Below, piece by piece: positions 49,001 to 59,202 of a stretch of 64,000 nucleotides of DNA. Under the pieces are notes generated by a model that was given only the letters and a program-made list of their open reading frames with translations, did not search any database and was not told the DNA's origin. The DNA lies in assembly GCA_030998225.1 (NCBI GenBank), contig JAPYXD010000391.1, positions 434,001 to 498,000 of the forward strand, given 5' to 3'. Source of the DNA: Diplolepis rosae (taxonomy: Eukaryota; Arthropoda; Insecta; Hymenoptera; Diplolepididae). The position numbers and the translations under genes are program-made. How positions within the stretch are numbered: position 1 is the first letter of the stretch; every line of letters begins with the position of its first letter.

Positions 49001-52000
49001 ATTATTGTGAAAGGTTTTCAAAAATTTAAGATAATATTCTTGTTATATTACCTAATAGGAATACTAATTGATAGTTTAACTGAGTTCAGTAGTCTTCATA
49101 TTTTTTCCGTTAGGAAAAAGATGAAGGACGGTGATTTCAACTTTTGAAAAACAATAACGAGAACTGAATAACTTGCGTTTTATTCCTGTTACTTTTATTA
49201 AAAATATCTCATAGGTTCATCGAATTTCACTAAGGTGTATAGGATCAACACTCAAGAGATTACTAGGAACTCATCTTTAAGATTCGTCAAATCATGAATA
49301 AGCAAAAACGTGAGTATAATTTGGATATTTTAAATTAATTTCATTTCAGCCACGTTAGATCGTTCTAAAGATTCATCACGGAAGATATATTGTAATATTC
49401 ACTTCAAATACTTCGTCCAGAAGAACGAATTATTCGAAAGGTTCGACTGTTATAATTATTTAATTCAGAGTACGTGGAGTATAGTTTAAAGATATTGCAT
49501 TCTAAATAGAAAGAATAATTAATAGCATGTCATACTTGAAAATTGAGAAAATTTCATTAATTTCAGGTTTTTACAAATTTATGTTCAAAACAAAGACAAT
49601 TTCATCTTAAAAATTTGGAAAATGGTAGAGAACATGAACACGGACACAGATAGCATATTATTGGGTTATATCATTTGAAAAAATTCAATTTTACCAAGTT
49701 ATCGATTTCACGATAATTAATTTTTTCTAATTGTCCAAAGCATCACAAAATAGGCCATACAAGTTCGTTTTTATGCTCTCATTTTTTATATCTTTAAGAC
49801 ACCATTCTCTTTATTCTGGGCATGAACATGTAAATACCTAATGTTAATAAAGTTTCAACTTTCTAAATTCTTAAGCATAATGTGTTATTGAATAAGAAAA
49901 AAATTTTATCACGACAGACGAAGGAATCAAGCCGATATTTGATCGTCAAGAATTAAAATTACCAGAAAGCTTGAAGGCCACCGAGGAAGTGGAACATCGA
50001 ACAGTTAAAACCATAGACATTGGAAAACCAGGTAATGTTTAATTTAATTCATGTGAAATTTATAAATTTAAGCTTACTATGTTTTACATAGTAATTTTTA
50101 TAATTTAGGACTCGATATAAAACCGTATGAAATTAATGAGATTAAAATTTATGAATTTCAATAGAAACTTTGCTGTATAAATCTTAATAAAAAGCTTTAT
50201 GTAATATTCTTATATTACGTATAGGTTTATTTTTTATATATTCAGAAAAGAAGAGACAGTCGTCCGTGAGGCGCTCTAGATCTGTGAGTTCATCAGGACG
50301 GCGCAATAAAAGTGTGAGAGAAAATTCACTTTCCCGACATGTTAGGTTTGTAACCCAGCAAGTAATTTTTACTTGTTAAGAAGAATGCTAATTGCTTTCA
50401 TTATTGCCAATTTCTAAATTTTTCTTCACTTGCTTAATCTACTGTGAACGCTTCCATTTTCTGTTTTACTGCTCATATAACAGAGTAATCGCGAATCAGG
50501 AAAAATATGGATATTAGAGAAAATTCAGGGAATACTATCGGTTAATGAAAGGGTAAAAGTAAGATTTAAGATAATTAGGAATTTTTTAAATTTAATAAAT
50601 CACAAATAAAACTAAAAGTGGGGGTGCTTTAATTCCATCTTTAATATAATGAAATCATCTATACACATTTTTGTATGCATTTTTGAGGTGTTGCTTTTTA
50701 GATTTTATTTAATTCATCTGCTAACGCATGTAAGTCTATCAGCTGAAATATAAGGTGAGTGTTTTATCTATTCATAAGCAAAATAGAATGTATATATTTA
50801 GTACTTATATTTTGGATTTTATATGATTGCCAATTGAAACGTAGAAATCTGCTTTCAATATTACGTGAGCATGCTAATTTTATTATATATTTGATCTTAA
50901 TGAAATATTTTTATAATGATAGTCTTTTTATTTCAGACAGCATCACTATTTACTATTCTACCATAAATATTATTATTACCATTAGTTTAAGAATAGTATA
51001 ATATTTAGGATTAGTATGTTTTTATCAAACTTGATATAGATATAAAGAAGTTGCGTATATACTAGGGTGGTTAATTTTATGAGAGAAAATTTGATAATCC
51101 TACAGAAATAAAAAAGTAAGATTTTTATTTTCAAATTTTGAAATAATCATGGTTAGCCACCCTGATAAACTATATTCAAATGGATAAAGATATAGTTTTC
51201 AATTTATACATTGAGTATTTGCTTACTATTGTATTAAAGTGTACTGTACTAACCCTTATTGTACTTTTATAGGCACGAACGATCAGTTCAACTATCAAAT
51301 AAGAGGAATCGTCGCAGAAGTTACTCAAGTGATAGGTAATTTTCTTTATATGGCATTGGATATTTTATCGTTTATATTTTTCGATTAATCATGCAATTAA
51401 ATTTTGCAGGGACGAAGATGAATATCGAAGCCGAAATAAGGAAAATGGAAGAGATCGATTACATGATCATGGAGGACATTCATCATCGCATCGTCCAGAC
51501 CGTAGGGATTATTCATCAAAACGCAAGTCGTCTCGTGATCGTTCTTATTCTGAAGAAAGGAAGCATCGGAGTTCAGAACATAATCGCTCATCTCGGTAAG
51601 ATAAAATAAACTTCAAGATATTTTTAAAAACCATTTTTTTTTTTAAATAAAATTTTGAACCCAACCACCTAATTTGAAATTCATATAAGATATTTATAAA
51701 GTAGGTATATTGTGTATAATTAAATTTATTTGTTATCTCATTCTTTACAGAGGTGGTTCGTCATGCCGAGAATATCGAGGAAGATCAAGAGATCGACATG
51801 AAAGATACAGATCTCTTGGGAAAAGAGAAAGGGAACGATCTACAGAAAGAAGAATTTCTACTTTGCCTCACTATATAGAATCAGTTCCTGTTCCTGTATA
51901 TTATGGGGTAAGATATATTCGTTTTAAATATATTTCCACACAGAAGTTACTTTTATGATAGCTTTGAAATCCAAATATAATAAACTTTAAATTAATATTG

Positions 52001-52293
52001 TAATTTTTGCCATTTTTATAGAATTTTCCTCCGAGGCCAGTAATGATGGGTCATATGATGCCTATGCGGGGGCCCATGATGAGAAGTAGACTTCCAATAG
52101 GACCAAGAGCTCCTTTTCCACCACGTTTTATGCATCCAGATATGTACAGAGCTGCATTACCGCCAAATCAACGTAAGACACGCTTTTTGACTCATTTTAC
52201 ATTTTTAATAGGTGTCTGTATTTATGTAATATCATTCGAATTAATAATAATCTTTTTTTCTTTCTACTTTCAGGTTTTAATCACATGTTCTGA
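45666..52293 (+). CDS. SR-rich nuclear protein gene, nine or more coding exons
   Basis: Coding exons in order: 45,666-46,066; 46,282-46,466; then either 47,360-47,555 or the pair 49,918-50,031 + 50,246-50,345; 51,273-51,335; 51,410-51,595; 51,751-51,907; 52,022-52,172; 52,274-52,293. All borders are GT-AG and phases agree. Product: 452 or 458 aa. The N terminus (residues 1-20) is Arg/Ser-rich, followed by a charged, coiled-coil-like stretch at about 35-70, a long RS domain at about 75-125, a conserved-looking segment with GRKINAAELR and KVDIRR, then (E)G.KPIFDR.ELKLP, more RS sequence, and a Met/Pro/Arg/Gly-rich tail. RS domains usually act in pre-mRNA processing in the nucleus. I do not recognise the exact family, so no symbol is given. 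Confidence 0.85.
46282..46466 (+). CDS. SR gene exon 2
   Basis: Acceptor TTAAATAG at 46,281; donor ACAGG|GTAATA at 46,467. Reads LESADGSTPLFKGPSGRK, INAAELRCIKVDIRREIP and on to TLKRRQ. It has no RS repeats and looks like the conserved core. Enters in phase 2, leaves in phase 1. Confidence 0.85.
47360..47555 (+). CDS. SR gene exon 3A (module copy A)
   Basis: Acceptor CGCAATAG, donor GACAG|GTTTTT (weak). Encodes EGCKPIFDREELKLPDYSKA, EEHRIVRIVDSEK and an RS tail. It corresponds to exons 3B + 4 joined. Enters in phase 1 and leaves in phase 2, like 3B + 4. Splicing 3A directly to 3B shifts the frame and meets a TGA within about nine codons. Confidence 0.75.
47813..47885 (+). CDS. Candidate alternative last exon of the SR gene
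   Basis: After the acceptor AATTAATTTCAG, the frame compatible with exon 3A reads SQPDKSILDGLEFSENSYPK then PEPV and TAA (47,883-47,885). Exons 1, 2, 3A and this one would give a 284-aa short form. No strong poly(A) signal is evident just downstream, so it may be chance. Confidence 0.3.
48525..48790. repeat. Satellite-related block in the SR gene intron
   Basis: 48,525-48,670 is the counterpart of 13,095-13,240, and monomer-like ACTGAGTATTGCTTATAATT follows at about 48,762. It shows that non-array copies of the satellite source exist in single-copy DNA. Confidence 0.6.
49918..50031 (+). CDS. SR gene exon 3B (module copy B, part 1)
   Basis: Acceptor TCACGACAG, donor CCAG|GTAATG. Encodes EGIKPIFDRQELKLPESLKA and VEHRTVKTIDIGKP, clearly homologous to exon 3A. 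Phase 1 in, phase 1 out, so it needs exon 4. Confidence 0.85.
50246..50345 (+). CDS. SR gene exon 4 (module copy B, part 2)
   Basis: Acceptor ATATATTCAG, donor GTTAG|GTTTGT. Encodes KKRQSSVRRSRSVSSSGRRN and a short Ser/Arg tail. In exon 3A the equivalent RS tail is part of the same exon. Phase 1 in, phase 2 out. Confidence 0.8.
51273..51335 (+). CDS. SR gene exon 5
   Basis: 63-bp exon between ACTTTTATAG and GATAG|GTAATT. Reads HERSVQLSNKRNRRRSYSSD. Phase 2 in and out, so it accepts either upstream module. Confidence 0.8.
51410..51595 (+). CDS. SR gene exon 6
   Basis: Acceptor AATTTTGCAG, donor TCTCG|GTAAG. Encodes DEDEYRSRNKENGRDR, HDHGGHSSSHRPDRRDYSSK and an Arg/Ser/Glu-rich remainder. The intron before it is only 74 bp. 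Other-frame ORFs here (51,391-51,609) are shadows. Confidence 0.85.
51751..51907 (+). CDS. SR gene exon 7
   Basis: Acceptor TTCTTTACAG, donor TATGGG|GTAAGA. Encodes GGSSCREYRGRSRDRHERYR, then RERERSTERR and the less charged LPHYIESVPVPVYYG. Leaves in phase 0. Confidence 0.85.
52022..52172 (+). CDS. SR gene exon 8, Met/Pro/Arg-rich tail
   Basis: Encodes NFPPRPVMMGHMMPMRGPMM, then LPIGPRAPFPPRFMHPDMYR. A low-complexity tail of this kind occurs in several RNA-binding and splicing-related proteins. Donor CAAC|GTAAGA at 52,173. Confidence 0.85.
52274..52293 (+). CDS. SR gene last exon (RFNHMF, stop)
   Basis: Acceptor TTTCTACTTTCAG, then six codons completing RFNHMF and TGA at 52,291-52,293. The total coding length is a multiple of three with either module. 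Confidence 0.8.
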
Positions 52294-52634
52294 AGACACA
52301 AATAAAAAATTAGTCTTTTGTTGAATGTTTTATATACTGCCCTGATCAGCTTTATATGTCAACGTTATACGGGGTTTATAAAGTTGAAAAAATATTGTGA
52401 TGTTTTCATGCTCGTCTTAGATTCAAGTATCTTCGTTTTAAATTATTTTAATTTGTTATTTATGAATAATATTTTAGAGCTTTACTTGCACTGATAAAAC
52501 TGGTTATAGGTTTCATACATCTGAAGAATGTTCGGAGTTATGTTTAATTTTTTACTGCAGGTCTTGCTGAATAGAACTTACGTATATATTTTTAAATGTA
52601 TTTCTTAAAATTTTAATCAAGAAAATGTATTATT

Positions 52635-52640
52635 AATAAA
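52635..52640 (+). terminator. Poly(A) signal AATAAA of the SR gene
   Basis: AATAAA about 340 bp after the stop codon, in an AT-rich 3' UTR. Cleavage is expected 10-30 bp further. An earlier AATAAA at 52,301 is probably too close to the stop. Confidence 0.55.
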
Positions 52641-52847
52641 TATATTCATTATTATCCATTGTATCCTTTGGTAGTTTAAGAATTAAATTATTTAAAAACT
52701 ATATTGAAATATTTCTTGTAATAATTGCATTATTACAATGCAAAATTATTACACAGGTCTACAAAATATGAGGTTGTGGTTATGGTTTCAGCTTTCCATT
52801 TCACTATTTACATGTATTATTTTAATTTTTCTAACCGGAGATATCGT

Positions 52848-53113
52848 AATCCTGAGAGGTTCTTTTCCTCCTTGAAGAAGACTATTGTCCTATACCTAGT
52901 TAAGAAATTAGTGACGTTTATGATGATTTTCACGAATAATAAGCTTGCAAATTTAGTTTTAAATGGATTGTCCGTGGAGCTAATATATAAAATCGTTTTC
53001 TTGGAAAATACACGCCTTCGTCCACTTGTGAAAATCACCATAAACGTCTCGAATTTCCTAACTATGTATAGGACAATAGTCTTCTTCAAGGAGGAAAAGA
53101 ACCTCTCAGGATT
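52848..53113. mobile_element. 266-bp inverted-repeat MITE downstream of the SR gene
   Basis: The arms begin AATCCTGAGAGGTTCTTTTC and match in reverse for about 95 bp, around a loop of about 75 bp. The ORFs on both strands here (52,725-53,123 and 52,817-53,287) are mirror images caused by the palindrome. No clear target duplication. Confidence 0.8.
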
Positions 53114-53560
53114 GCTTATATAAAAAAATTTTCGGTCAGCAAAGCCACATGTCTCGAGTCGGTTTTTAAAACAATTCAGATCATTCTGTGAGAGACTCCG
53201 GTAACAAAGTCCTCCAGAAAAGTATTCAAAATTTAAGCCTTGTTCGCGACCGTCATTAATAACCAATTGGGCATCCTTTTTTAACAATAAAATGAAAATA
53301 AAAAAAATAAAATTTCCGCTCGGTTCGTTTACAAAATTTTTTTGAGTTTTTTCATTTTATCCGATTTTTTATTCACAGCGAACTCTAAATATTTTTTCAA
53401 ATTTTGCTGCTGCTTACTGGACTACTTCATTTTGAATTGCAAGCTATGAGATAAGTTTTCTATTTATATGATAATTCTTTTTTACATTCTCATCACGGAT
53501 GAGAAGGTATTGGTTTTATGTGAAAAATGACTTTTGAAATTTTTATCAAATTTTTATGTT
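53114..53560. other. Intergenic, no gene seen
   Basis: AT-rich sequence between the MITE and the hairpin element. Nothing recognisable. Confidence 0.4.
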
Positions 53561-54880
53561 TTGAGACCCCCTGAGTCAGAAAAAACGGTTTTTACGAAAG
53601 TGTCTGTCTGTCTGTCTGTAGGTCGTGTGCGGCATAACTCTCGATAGAATTATCAGATTGAATTGAGCTTTGGTACAATTTATCGGAGCCGAAAAAGTAA
53701 GGACAAGTTCGTTAACCAGCCACATACAATCAAAATTGAGGGATTGAGCACTACTTTTGTGTTTTTGAAAATAGTTTTTTGAAAAAATCAAAAATTTCAA
53801 TACTGGTTTTTGATAGTGCTCACAAATCTCTACAAATTATCCTGATAACATTTTTCGATTAAATCAAAATTAGAAATGTTACAGCATATTCAAATTCGAA
53901 AAAAGTCAATATCAAAATTGCATTTTCCAGTTAAATTATACGAGATACGAAAAAACGTTATGATACAATATTATTTTCTACATAAAGACCTACAAATTTG
54001 AATTGTAACATTTTTTCATAAGATGCATATTTTTCTTTTTAATTAAAAAAAAAACTATTGAAAATCCAAAATTCAATATTTTAACAATAATATTCGGAAT
54101 ACGAAAAAAACGTAAGAATACAAAGTTTGTCGTTTCAAAAAGATCTACAAATTTTGTCTCACACAGTTCCTGATAAAACATATATTTTCGTTTCAATTCC
54201 AAAAAATACGATTAAAATTCAAAAATTCCATTTTTTAGATAAAATATGTGAGATACAAAAAAAACGTTTAGATGGAAAATTGTTTGCCTAAATGAGGTCT
54301 ACAAATTCTCATTAAGACATTTCGGGACAGGATGTATATTTTATGTTTTGATTTTTAATATTAAATAAATTCGATTTTTTTCACCAAAATATGTGAGATA
54401 CGAAATAAGCGTTGTTCTGCAAAATCGTTTCCTTAAATAAAGTCTACGATTGTTTTTCCTTTTTGAGAGATTTGGAAGAAAATAAATTCTTTTAATCATG
54501 TGATTTATTGAAAAGCTACTGAAATGTATACAGAAAATCGAGCGCCATGATGAGAATGTGTTCCTTAAGGCTGATAGAGCCTTAAGTAAATTGAATTTCC
54601 TGTTTCACTTAATTTCAAAAAGAAATTGAGTGACTTTGAGGAAATGTGTAATTCACATCATCTGTAATATTATTATAAAATTCGTTTGAGCTTCATTATC
54701 AAATTATAATAAATAAACTTGAATGTATGTGAAGAGCATAAGACCGAGCGCAAAGCGCGAGGTCCAGAAAAAACGGAGCGCGAAGCGCGACGATCAAATT
54801 GCGCGCCCTAGGCGCGCTCAAACTTGCGAGCGAAGCGAGCTGCGCGCGATGAGAATGTGCCCGCGAAGCGGGCAGATTTT
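53560..54880 (-). mobile_element. Dispersed element with GC-rich hairpins, copy 2 (longer)
   Basis: Reverse-oriented counterpart of 11,012-12,030. Its right end has CGCGAAGCGCGA-type palindromes and GCCCGCGAAGCGGGC; its left end extends about 200 bp beyond copy 1 and includes a (GTCT)n run near 53,600. The 74-codon minus-strand ORF at 53,576-53,800 has no known domain. Confidence 0.6.
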
Positions 54881-54889
54881 TTTAAATTA

Positions 54890-55110
54890 AAAATGGCGGT
54901 GCCAACTTTTCGGACATTAAAATCTTAGGCTTTTTTTGGGCTCCAATACTCTCTACAGAATAATCAAATTTCGTGTGGAAGTGCTAGCTTGAATCTAGCC
55001 AGCACCTCAGCTAAACAAAAATTTGAATAAATTAAAAATAAATTGCACCAGAATTTTGGGCTTTTTTGGGCTCTGGCAATAACCTAAATCCAATTTCCGA
55101 AAATAACGAT
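54890..55110. other. Repeat-derived spacer
   Basis: Contains GTGCTAGC...GCTAGCCAGCAC-like pairs similar to words at 56,200-56,380 and 56,730. No gene. Confidence 0.35.
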
Positions 55111-55113
55111 AAA

Positions 55114-55535
55114 GTTTTCAAAAAGATAATTTTTATTCAAAGTTATCTCTGCATGGCCATGCAGGGGTGCGATTTGATGTTGATCGTTGGAGCCCGAAAA
55201 TCGATATAGACATTTTCGAAGAGCACGAAAATCAGAGAGTATTCCCAGACCATAAAGTTTGCAAAAAGATGATTTTTATTCGAAAACGTCTCTACATGAC
55301 CATGCAGGGGTGAATTTTAATGTTAACGGTTGCAGCCCAAAAATCGATAAAGACATTTTTGAAGAGCCCGGAAATCAGAGAGTATTCGTAGACCATGAAG
55401 TTCTCAAAAAGATGATTTTTATCCAAAGTCATGGACATATGGCCATGCAGGGGCGCATTTTATTTTTAAGGATTGCAGCTCAAAAATCTATGAAGACATT
55501 CTTGAGGAGCCCGAAAATAGACCGATATTCTAAAG
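55114..55535 (+). repeat. Three-copy tandem repeat, period about 143 bp
   Basis: Units start near 55,114, 55,257 and 55,401 with GTTxxCAAAAAGATGATTTT and contain CCATGCAGGGG and GAGCCCGAAAAT. The 109-codon ORF at 55,259-55,588 only reflects the repeat. Confidence 0.8.
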
Positions 55536-55614
55536 TAGTTTTTTTGTCCAAAATGTATTATTTAAAATTAAAGGGTACTTTTCAGTGATGGGGATTGTTT
55601 TTTCGAAATTGATT

Positions 55615-56003
55615 TTTCTTGATCTCCTAGCCGAAAGTACGGTTCTCCCGGCCGCATTTCACTCCAGAAACAACGACTTTGTGGCCGCTAAATTCATCGT
55701 ATAATTCGTTTGTTTAATTTAATTTAATGTGACCTCATGCAATTACACGAAAAATCAATATTAATATTGTTTTCTAAGGATAATTTTTCTCTGGTATTTG
55801 TTAATTTAAAATTTTTTTTTGATTTTTTTTGCAGTTATTACATGATTGCATTCTATTTTAAATTTGTTTCTAATGCCCGCCCCAACCAGCAAAAACCTCG
55901 GCTTCGCCTCGGTTTTACAAAAGTAGGGCGGACCTCCCCCTGCCCCCTAAAATCCTCGGCTTCGCCACGGTTTTGGGCGTACTTTCGGCTGGAGATCAAG
56001 AAA
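55615..56003. mobile_element. About 390-bp TIR element
   Basis: The left end CTTGATCTCCTAGCCGAAAG pairs with CTTTCGGCTGGAGATCAAG at the right end. The left 245 bp are shared with 38,565-38,815. The right part holds two CCTCGGCTTCGCC words. No target duplication could be fixed. Confidence 0.65.
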
Positions 56004-56005
56004 AG

Positions 56006-56120
56006 TAATATACGACCCACGGCCAGAATGTTGGATCTGGCGTATGTGATATAATCAGCATTCGGCATTTATATCACATACGCTAGGAACTCAAACTTTC
56101 TGGCCTAGGGTCGTAATATA
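56006..56120. mobile_element. About 115-bp palindromic MITE
   Basis: AGTAATATACGACCC at the left pairs with GGGTCGTAATATACT at the right; the inner pair GCGTATGTGATATAA / TTATATCACATACGC is also mirrored. It directly follows the previous TIR element. Confidence 0.65.
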
Positions 56121-56361
56121 CTAATTTGGATATTTCAAGAGTCCGAAAATATCCCTAAATTCGGGTATAGTTAGTTTTTTTAGCTTTAAGGTTTTCATTT
56201 ACTGGAGGTGGTAGCTGATACGGCAGTCAACACCTCCACATAAAATTTGATTAATACAAGAGCCCAAAAATTGGCATTACCGTCCAAAATCAGCCCAAAA
56301 ATGTGGCATAAAATAAATAGTTATATTCCGTTGTGGAGATGCCAGCTTGTCGGACCTCCTT

Positions 56362-56712
56362 AAATTATGCTATGAGAATGAATTGCCTTAATCAGTTTGT
56401 TCTATTGATTTTCGAATATTTCATAACTTAAGATAGCACATCACATATCTTAAAAAAATAAAAAAATGTTAAGTCTTCCGGTTTATCGTATTTCGAGAGC
56501 CTAAAATGAGCCTTAAATTATACTAGAAGAATGGATTGGTTTAATCATTTTGTTCTATTTATTTTCGAATATTTCATAATGTTAAGCTAGCACAACACAT
56601 ATGTTGAAGAAAAAATGTTACGACTTCCGGTCCATGATATTTCGAGAGCCTTAAATAAGCCTTAAATTATGGTACATAAATAAATTGGCTTAATCATTTT
56701 ATTAACATGTTT
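56362..56712 (+). repeat. Tandem repeat, period about 151 bp, 2.3 copies
   Basis: Units begin CTTAAATTATG/CTTAAATTATA near 56,361, 56,512 and 56,663 and contain TTTTCGAATATTTCATAA and ATTTCGAGAGCC. A perfect 22-bp palindrome (56,726-56,747, core AGCTTAACGTTAAGCT) follows just downstream. Confidence 0.75.
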
Positions 56713-56759
56713 TATGGTGTGTAGTGCCAGCTTAACGTTAAGCTGGCGCAAAGATATAT

Positions 56760-58230
56760 TTTTATAAAAAATGTGTTAATTTGGTTTTGTTCATAAAACA
56801 AAAATACCTGAGATTTTTTGAATTTTTTGAAAGTAGCTTTTTTCACTCCATGAGGGGTTCATTGAAACTGAGGGGACTGCAGTGAAGAAAATACTCTGCA
56901 ATTATTGATCAACTTTGAATTACTATTTCGTATAACTGGTAAATTATATCTGTGATAATCACAATTTCTTTAAGAAAAAGGTATTAATTAATAAAACAGG
57001 ATGATTTTTTGGAATAAAGCTTACTTTGGAGAAACTAAATCATATCAGAACACTTTATTTTATAAATTTTTGGTCAACTTTGAAGTCCCACAGCCTTTTT
57101 GGATTTTGACCTGAGAGAAAAATGTTATGGGGCCTTTTTATAGAACTATTCCGGAGGGGAACAGAACTCTGACCAGAACTCTTAGAACTTTTCAAAAATT
57201 GATTTTCAAAATTTTTGGATAACTTTGATGTTCCTCATTTTTTTGGGAATAGAAATTTTCAAAATTTGAGTTACAAAGAACTCTATAACTCTTAGAGTAC
57301 TACAGAAACATAGCGATAAAAAGTGAATATGTAAAAAGTGGGGGGTTGAAATTTTTTTTTTGAAAGGTCACTGTGTCCGGAAATTCACGGAACTATTGTC
57401 GAAAAACGTCAGGAACTCTAGAACTATGTTAAATCTTCCCAGAACTCTGAAAAAAATTGAAATTTTTCGAAAGTGGGGGCGAGCGTAAACTTAGCCCCCC
57501 ATTTTGAAAATCTGATTTTTGAGGCATGTAAACCCCGGAACTATTTTTTAAAACTATCAGGAAATCTAGAAATATTCGAAAGGAGCTCAGATCTCTAAAA
57601 AAAAAGTTGTTTTTTTAATAGTTTGGGTGCAGCTTCACAGGCATTGTGAACATATGTTGATTTTACTCTTGAAAACAAAAATTAAAGGATTCATAACCTG
57701 TATAAACATTAATACTTCTAAAATTTATATAATTCTTTTTATTGTGTAATGTTCTTTATTCCAAAAGTTTGATCTGTTTCTTTCAAAAATATTTTATTTG
57801 ATAGAAAATCGATTTAATAATTAAAAATCTTAAAAATTTTAACCGTAAAGTAGCATTATAACTCATGAATGAGGCATAAAATTAATAAAACTCCCGATTA
57901 CACTGGGCCCAAACACTTTTTACACGGCCCTGCAGTTGTTGCAGGTTATAAGCGCTATTTTCTTTCTTGTTTTTAAAGTGATATGTTTGATAACATGTCT
58001 CCTATTATATTGACCCAAAATTCATAGAATTTTTTTTCATTTCTTGTTATTTTGGCATAGGGTCAGATTGTTTTTATTTTCTTCGATTAAAATTATCACT
58101 ATTACCATATAAAAATACTCAAAAAAATATTGTATTCCAAGCGTGCGCAGCCGAGAGGCTTAGTCGTTAGGTATCTAAAAATAGTAAGTTAAGTGTCTAC
58201 ACTGTCTACTTGAAAGTAAATACAGTTTTG
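56760..58230. repeat. Unclassified repeat-like sequence with AGAACTCT words
   Basis: 57,030-57,600 has many GAACTCT, GGAACTAT and CAAAATTTTTGG words in loosely repeated order. 57,845-57,877 matches 1528-1560 in reverse. No ORF of note. Confidence 0.4.
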
Positions 58231-58237
58231 AAATATA

Positions 58238-59200
58238 CACTGAGAGAAAGTATTAGTCATGTTTACCTATTTTTTTTTTTTTTTTGTAAAAAAGGGTCAC
58301 AAGTACGTTTTTTAGTCTGTATCATCTAAGCACCTTAGTTCTTACAGCAATATTAAATGAGTAGCAATGATTAAAATTTTTAGTAAAACTTACAAAATCC
58401 GATTAGTCGGTCCGTTTTGTAGCCGCTACTATTTTCATGCATTCCCACATTGTATCGAGCTTATAATAGATGTTACCAATACGTTTTTGTAAAACTTACT
58501 AATTGCGTTAATTGCTTTTACCATTTGTCCAGTGTAGTTATGACAAAAATATATATTTTTTCGACATAACGGAGAAAAGTTGTATCAAAAACTATTCCAA
58601 TATCTTAATTAGAAACTGATTAATTTTTTTCATCCGTACATGATTAAAATAGTAATTGCAACATTGAAAAAAATGTTAAATTTACCATTCTATCTATTTT
58701 ATTTTTGTTAATGTCGATGGGAACTTTCTTAGGTTAGAATTGTTTAGGAGAAAAACTTTTTTAATTATTGTTTTTCAAAATGTAACAAAGGATGATAATT
58801 GTTGAGAGGTTTTTCATCAAAAACTGCACAACAGTTTACAATTATACTTTAAAATTACCATCATTTAATTCTTCTTATTTTGATGAAGAACAAAAACAAC
58901 ATTTTAAGAAATCAATATATGTAACGATTTCAAAACGATTCAAAACAGTTGATAAGCAGGTGAAATCTAATTCGTCTGTACAATTATTTCTTGAAGTTTA
59001 CTATTACCAAAGAATTGCAAGTCATGTTTACACACGAAATATTGCATATGGAAATAAAATATTTACATTCCTCAAAATAAATGAATTTGATCAATTTTAC
59101 AATAAAAATTAATAGAATTTACAAAATTTTTGGTACTGCTTACTAAAAATATATAGTTGTGACCTTTTAGTCAGCACAACTAATAGGATTTCTCTCAGTG
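58238..59200 (+). mobile_element. 963-bp TIR element with a 106-aa ORF
   Basis: The ends CACTGAGAGAAA and TTTCTCTCAGTG are flanked by TA, and the inverted match continues with gaps for about 25 bp. An ORF of 106 codons lies at 58,792-59,112. Confidence 0.6.
58792..59112 (+). CDS. Hypothetical 106-aa ORF inside the TIR element
   Basis: ATG at 58,792 to TAA at 59,110-59,112. The sequence has mixed composition (for example SYFDEEQKQHFKKSIYVTIS, then VQLFLEVYYYQRIASHVYTR) with no motif I recognise, no signal peptide and no membrane segment. Its length is unusual for this AT content, but chance is not excluded. If real it may be a piece of a transposon protein. Confidence 0.25.
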   Translation: MIIVERFFIKNCTTVYNYTLKLPSFNSSYFDEEQKQHFKKSIYVTISKRFKTVDKQVKSNSSVQLFLEVYYYQRIASHVYTRNIAYGNKIFTFLKINEFDQFYNKN

Positions 59201-59202
59201 TA

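Noticed and set aside
48911..49147. 78-codon ORF in the SR gene intron
   Set aside because: AT-driven composition, no motif, no splice support.
49350..49440. Possible extra 91-bp exon of the SR gene
   Set aside because: It has AG/GT borders and phase 1 to 2, but the peptide is not Ser/Arg-rich, is unlike either module, and meets a stop if entered from exon 3A. Kept only as a note.
52725..53287. 132- and 156-codon ORFs on opposite strands
   Set aside because: They overlap the 266-bp inverted repeat and mirror each other (VFFKEEKNLSG in both).
55259..55588. 109-codon ORF
   Set aside because: Translation of the 143-bp tandem repeat.
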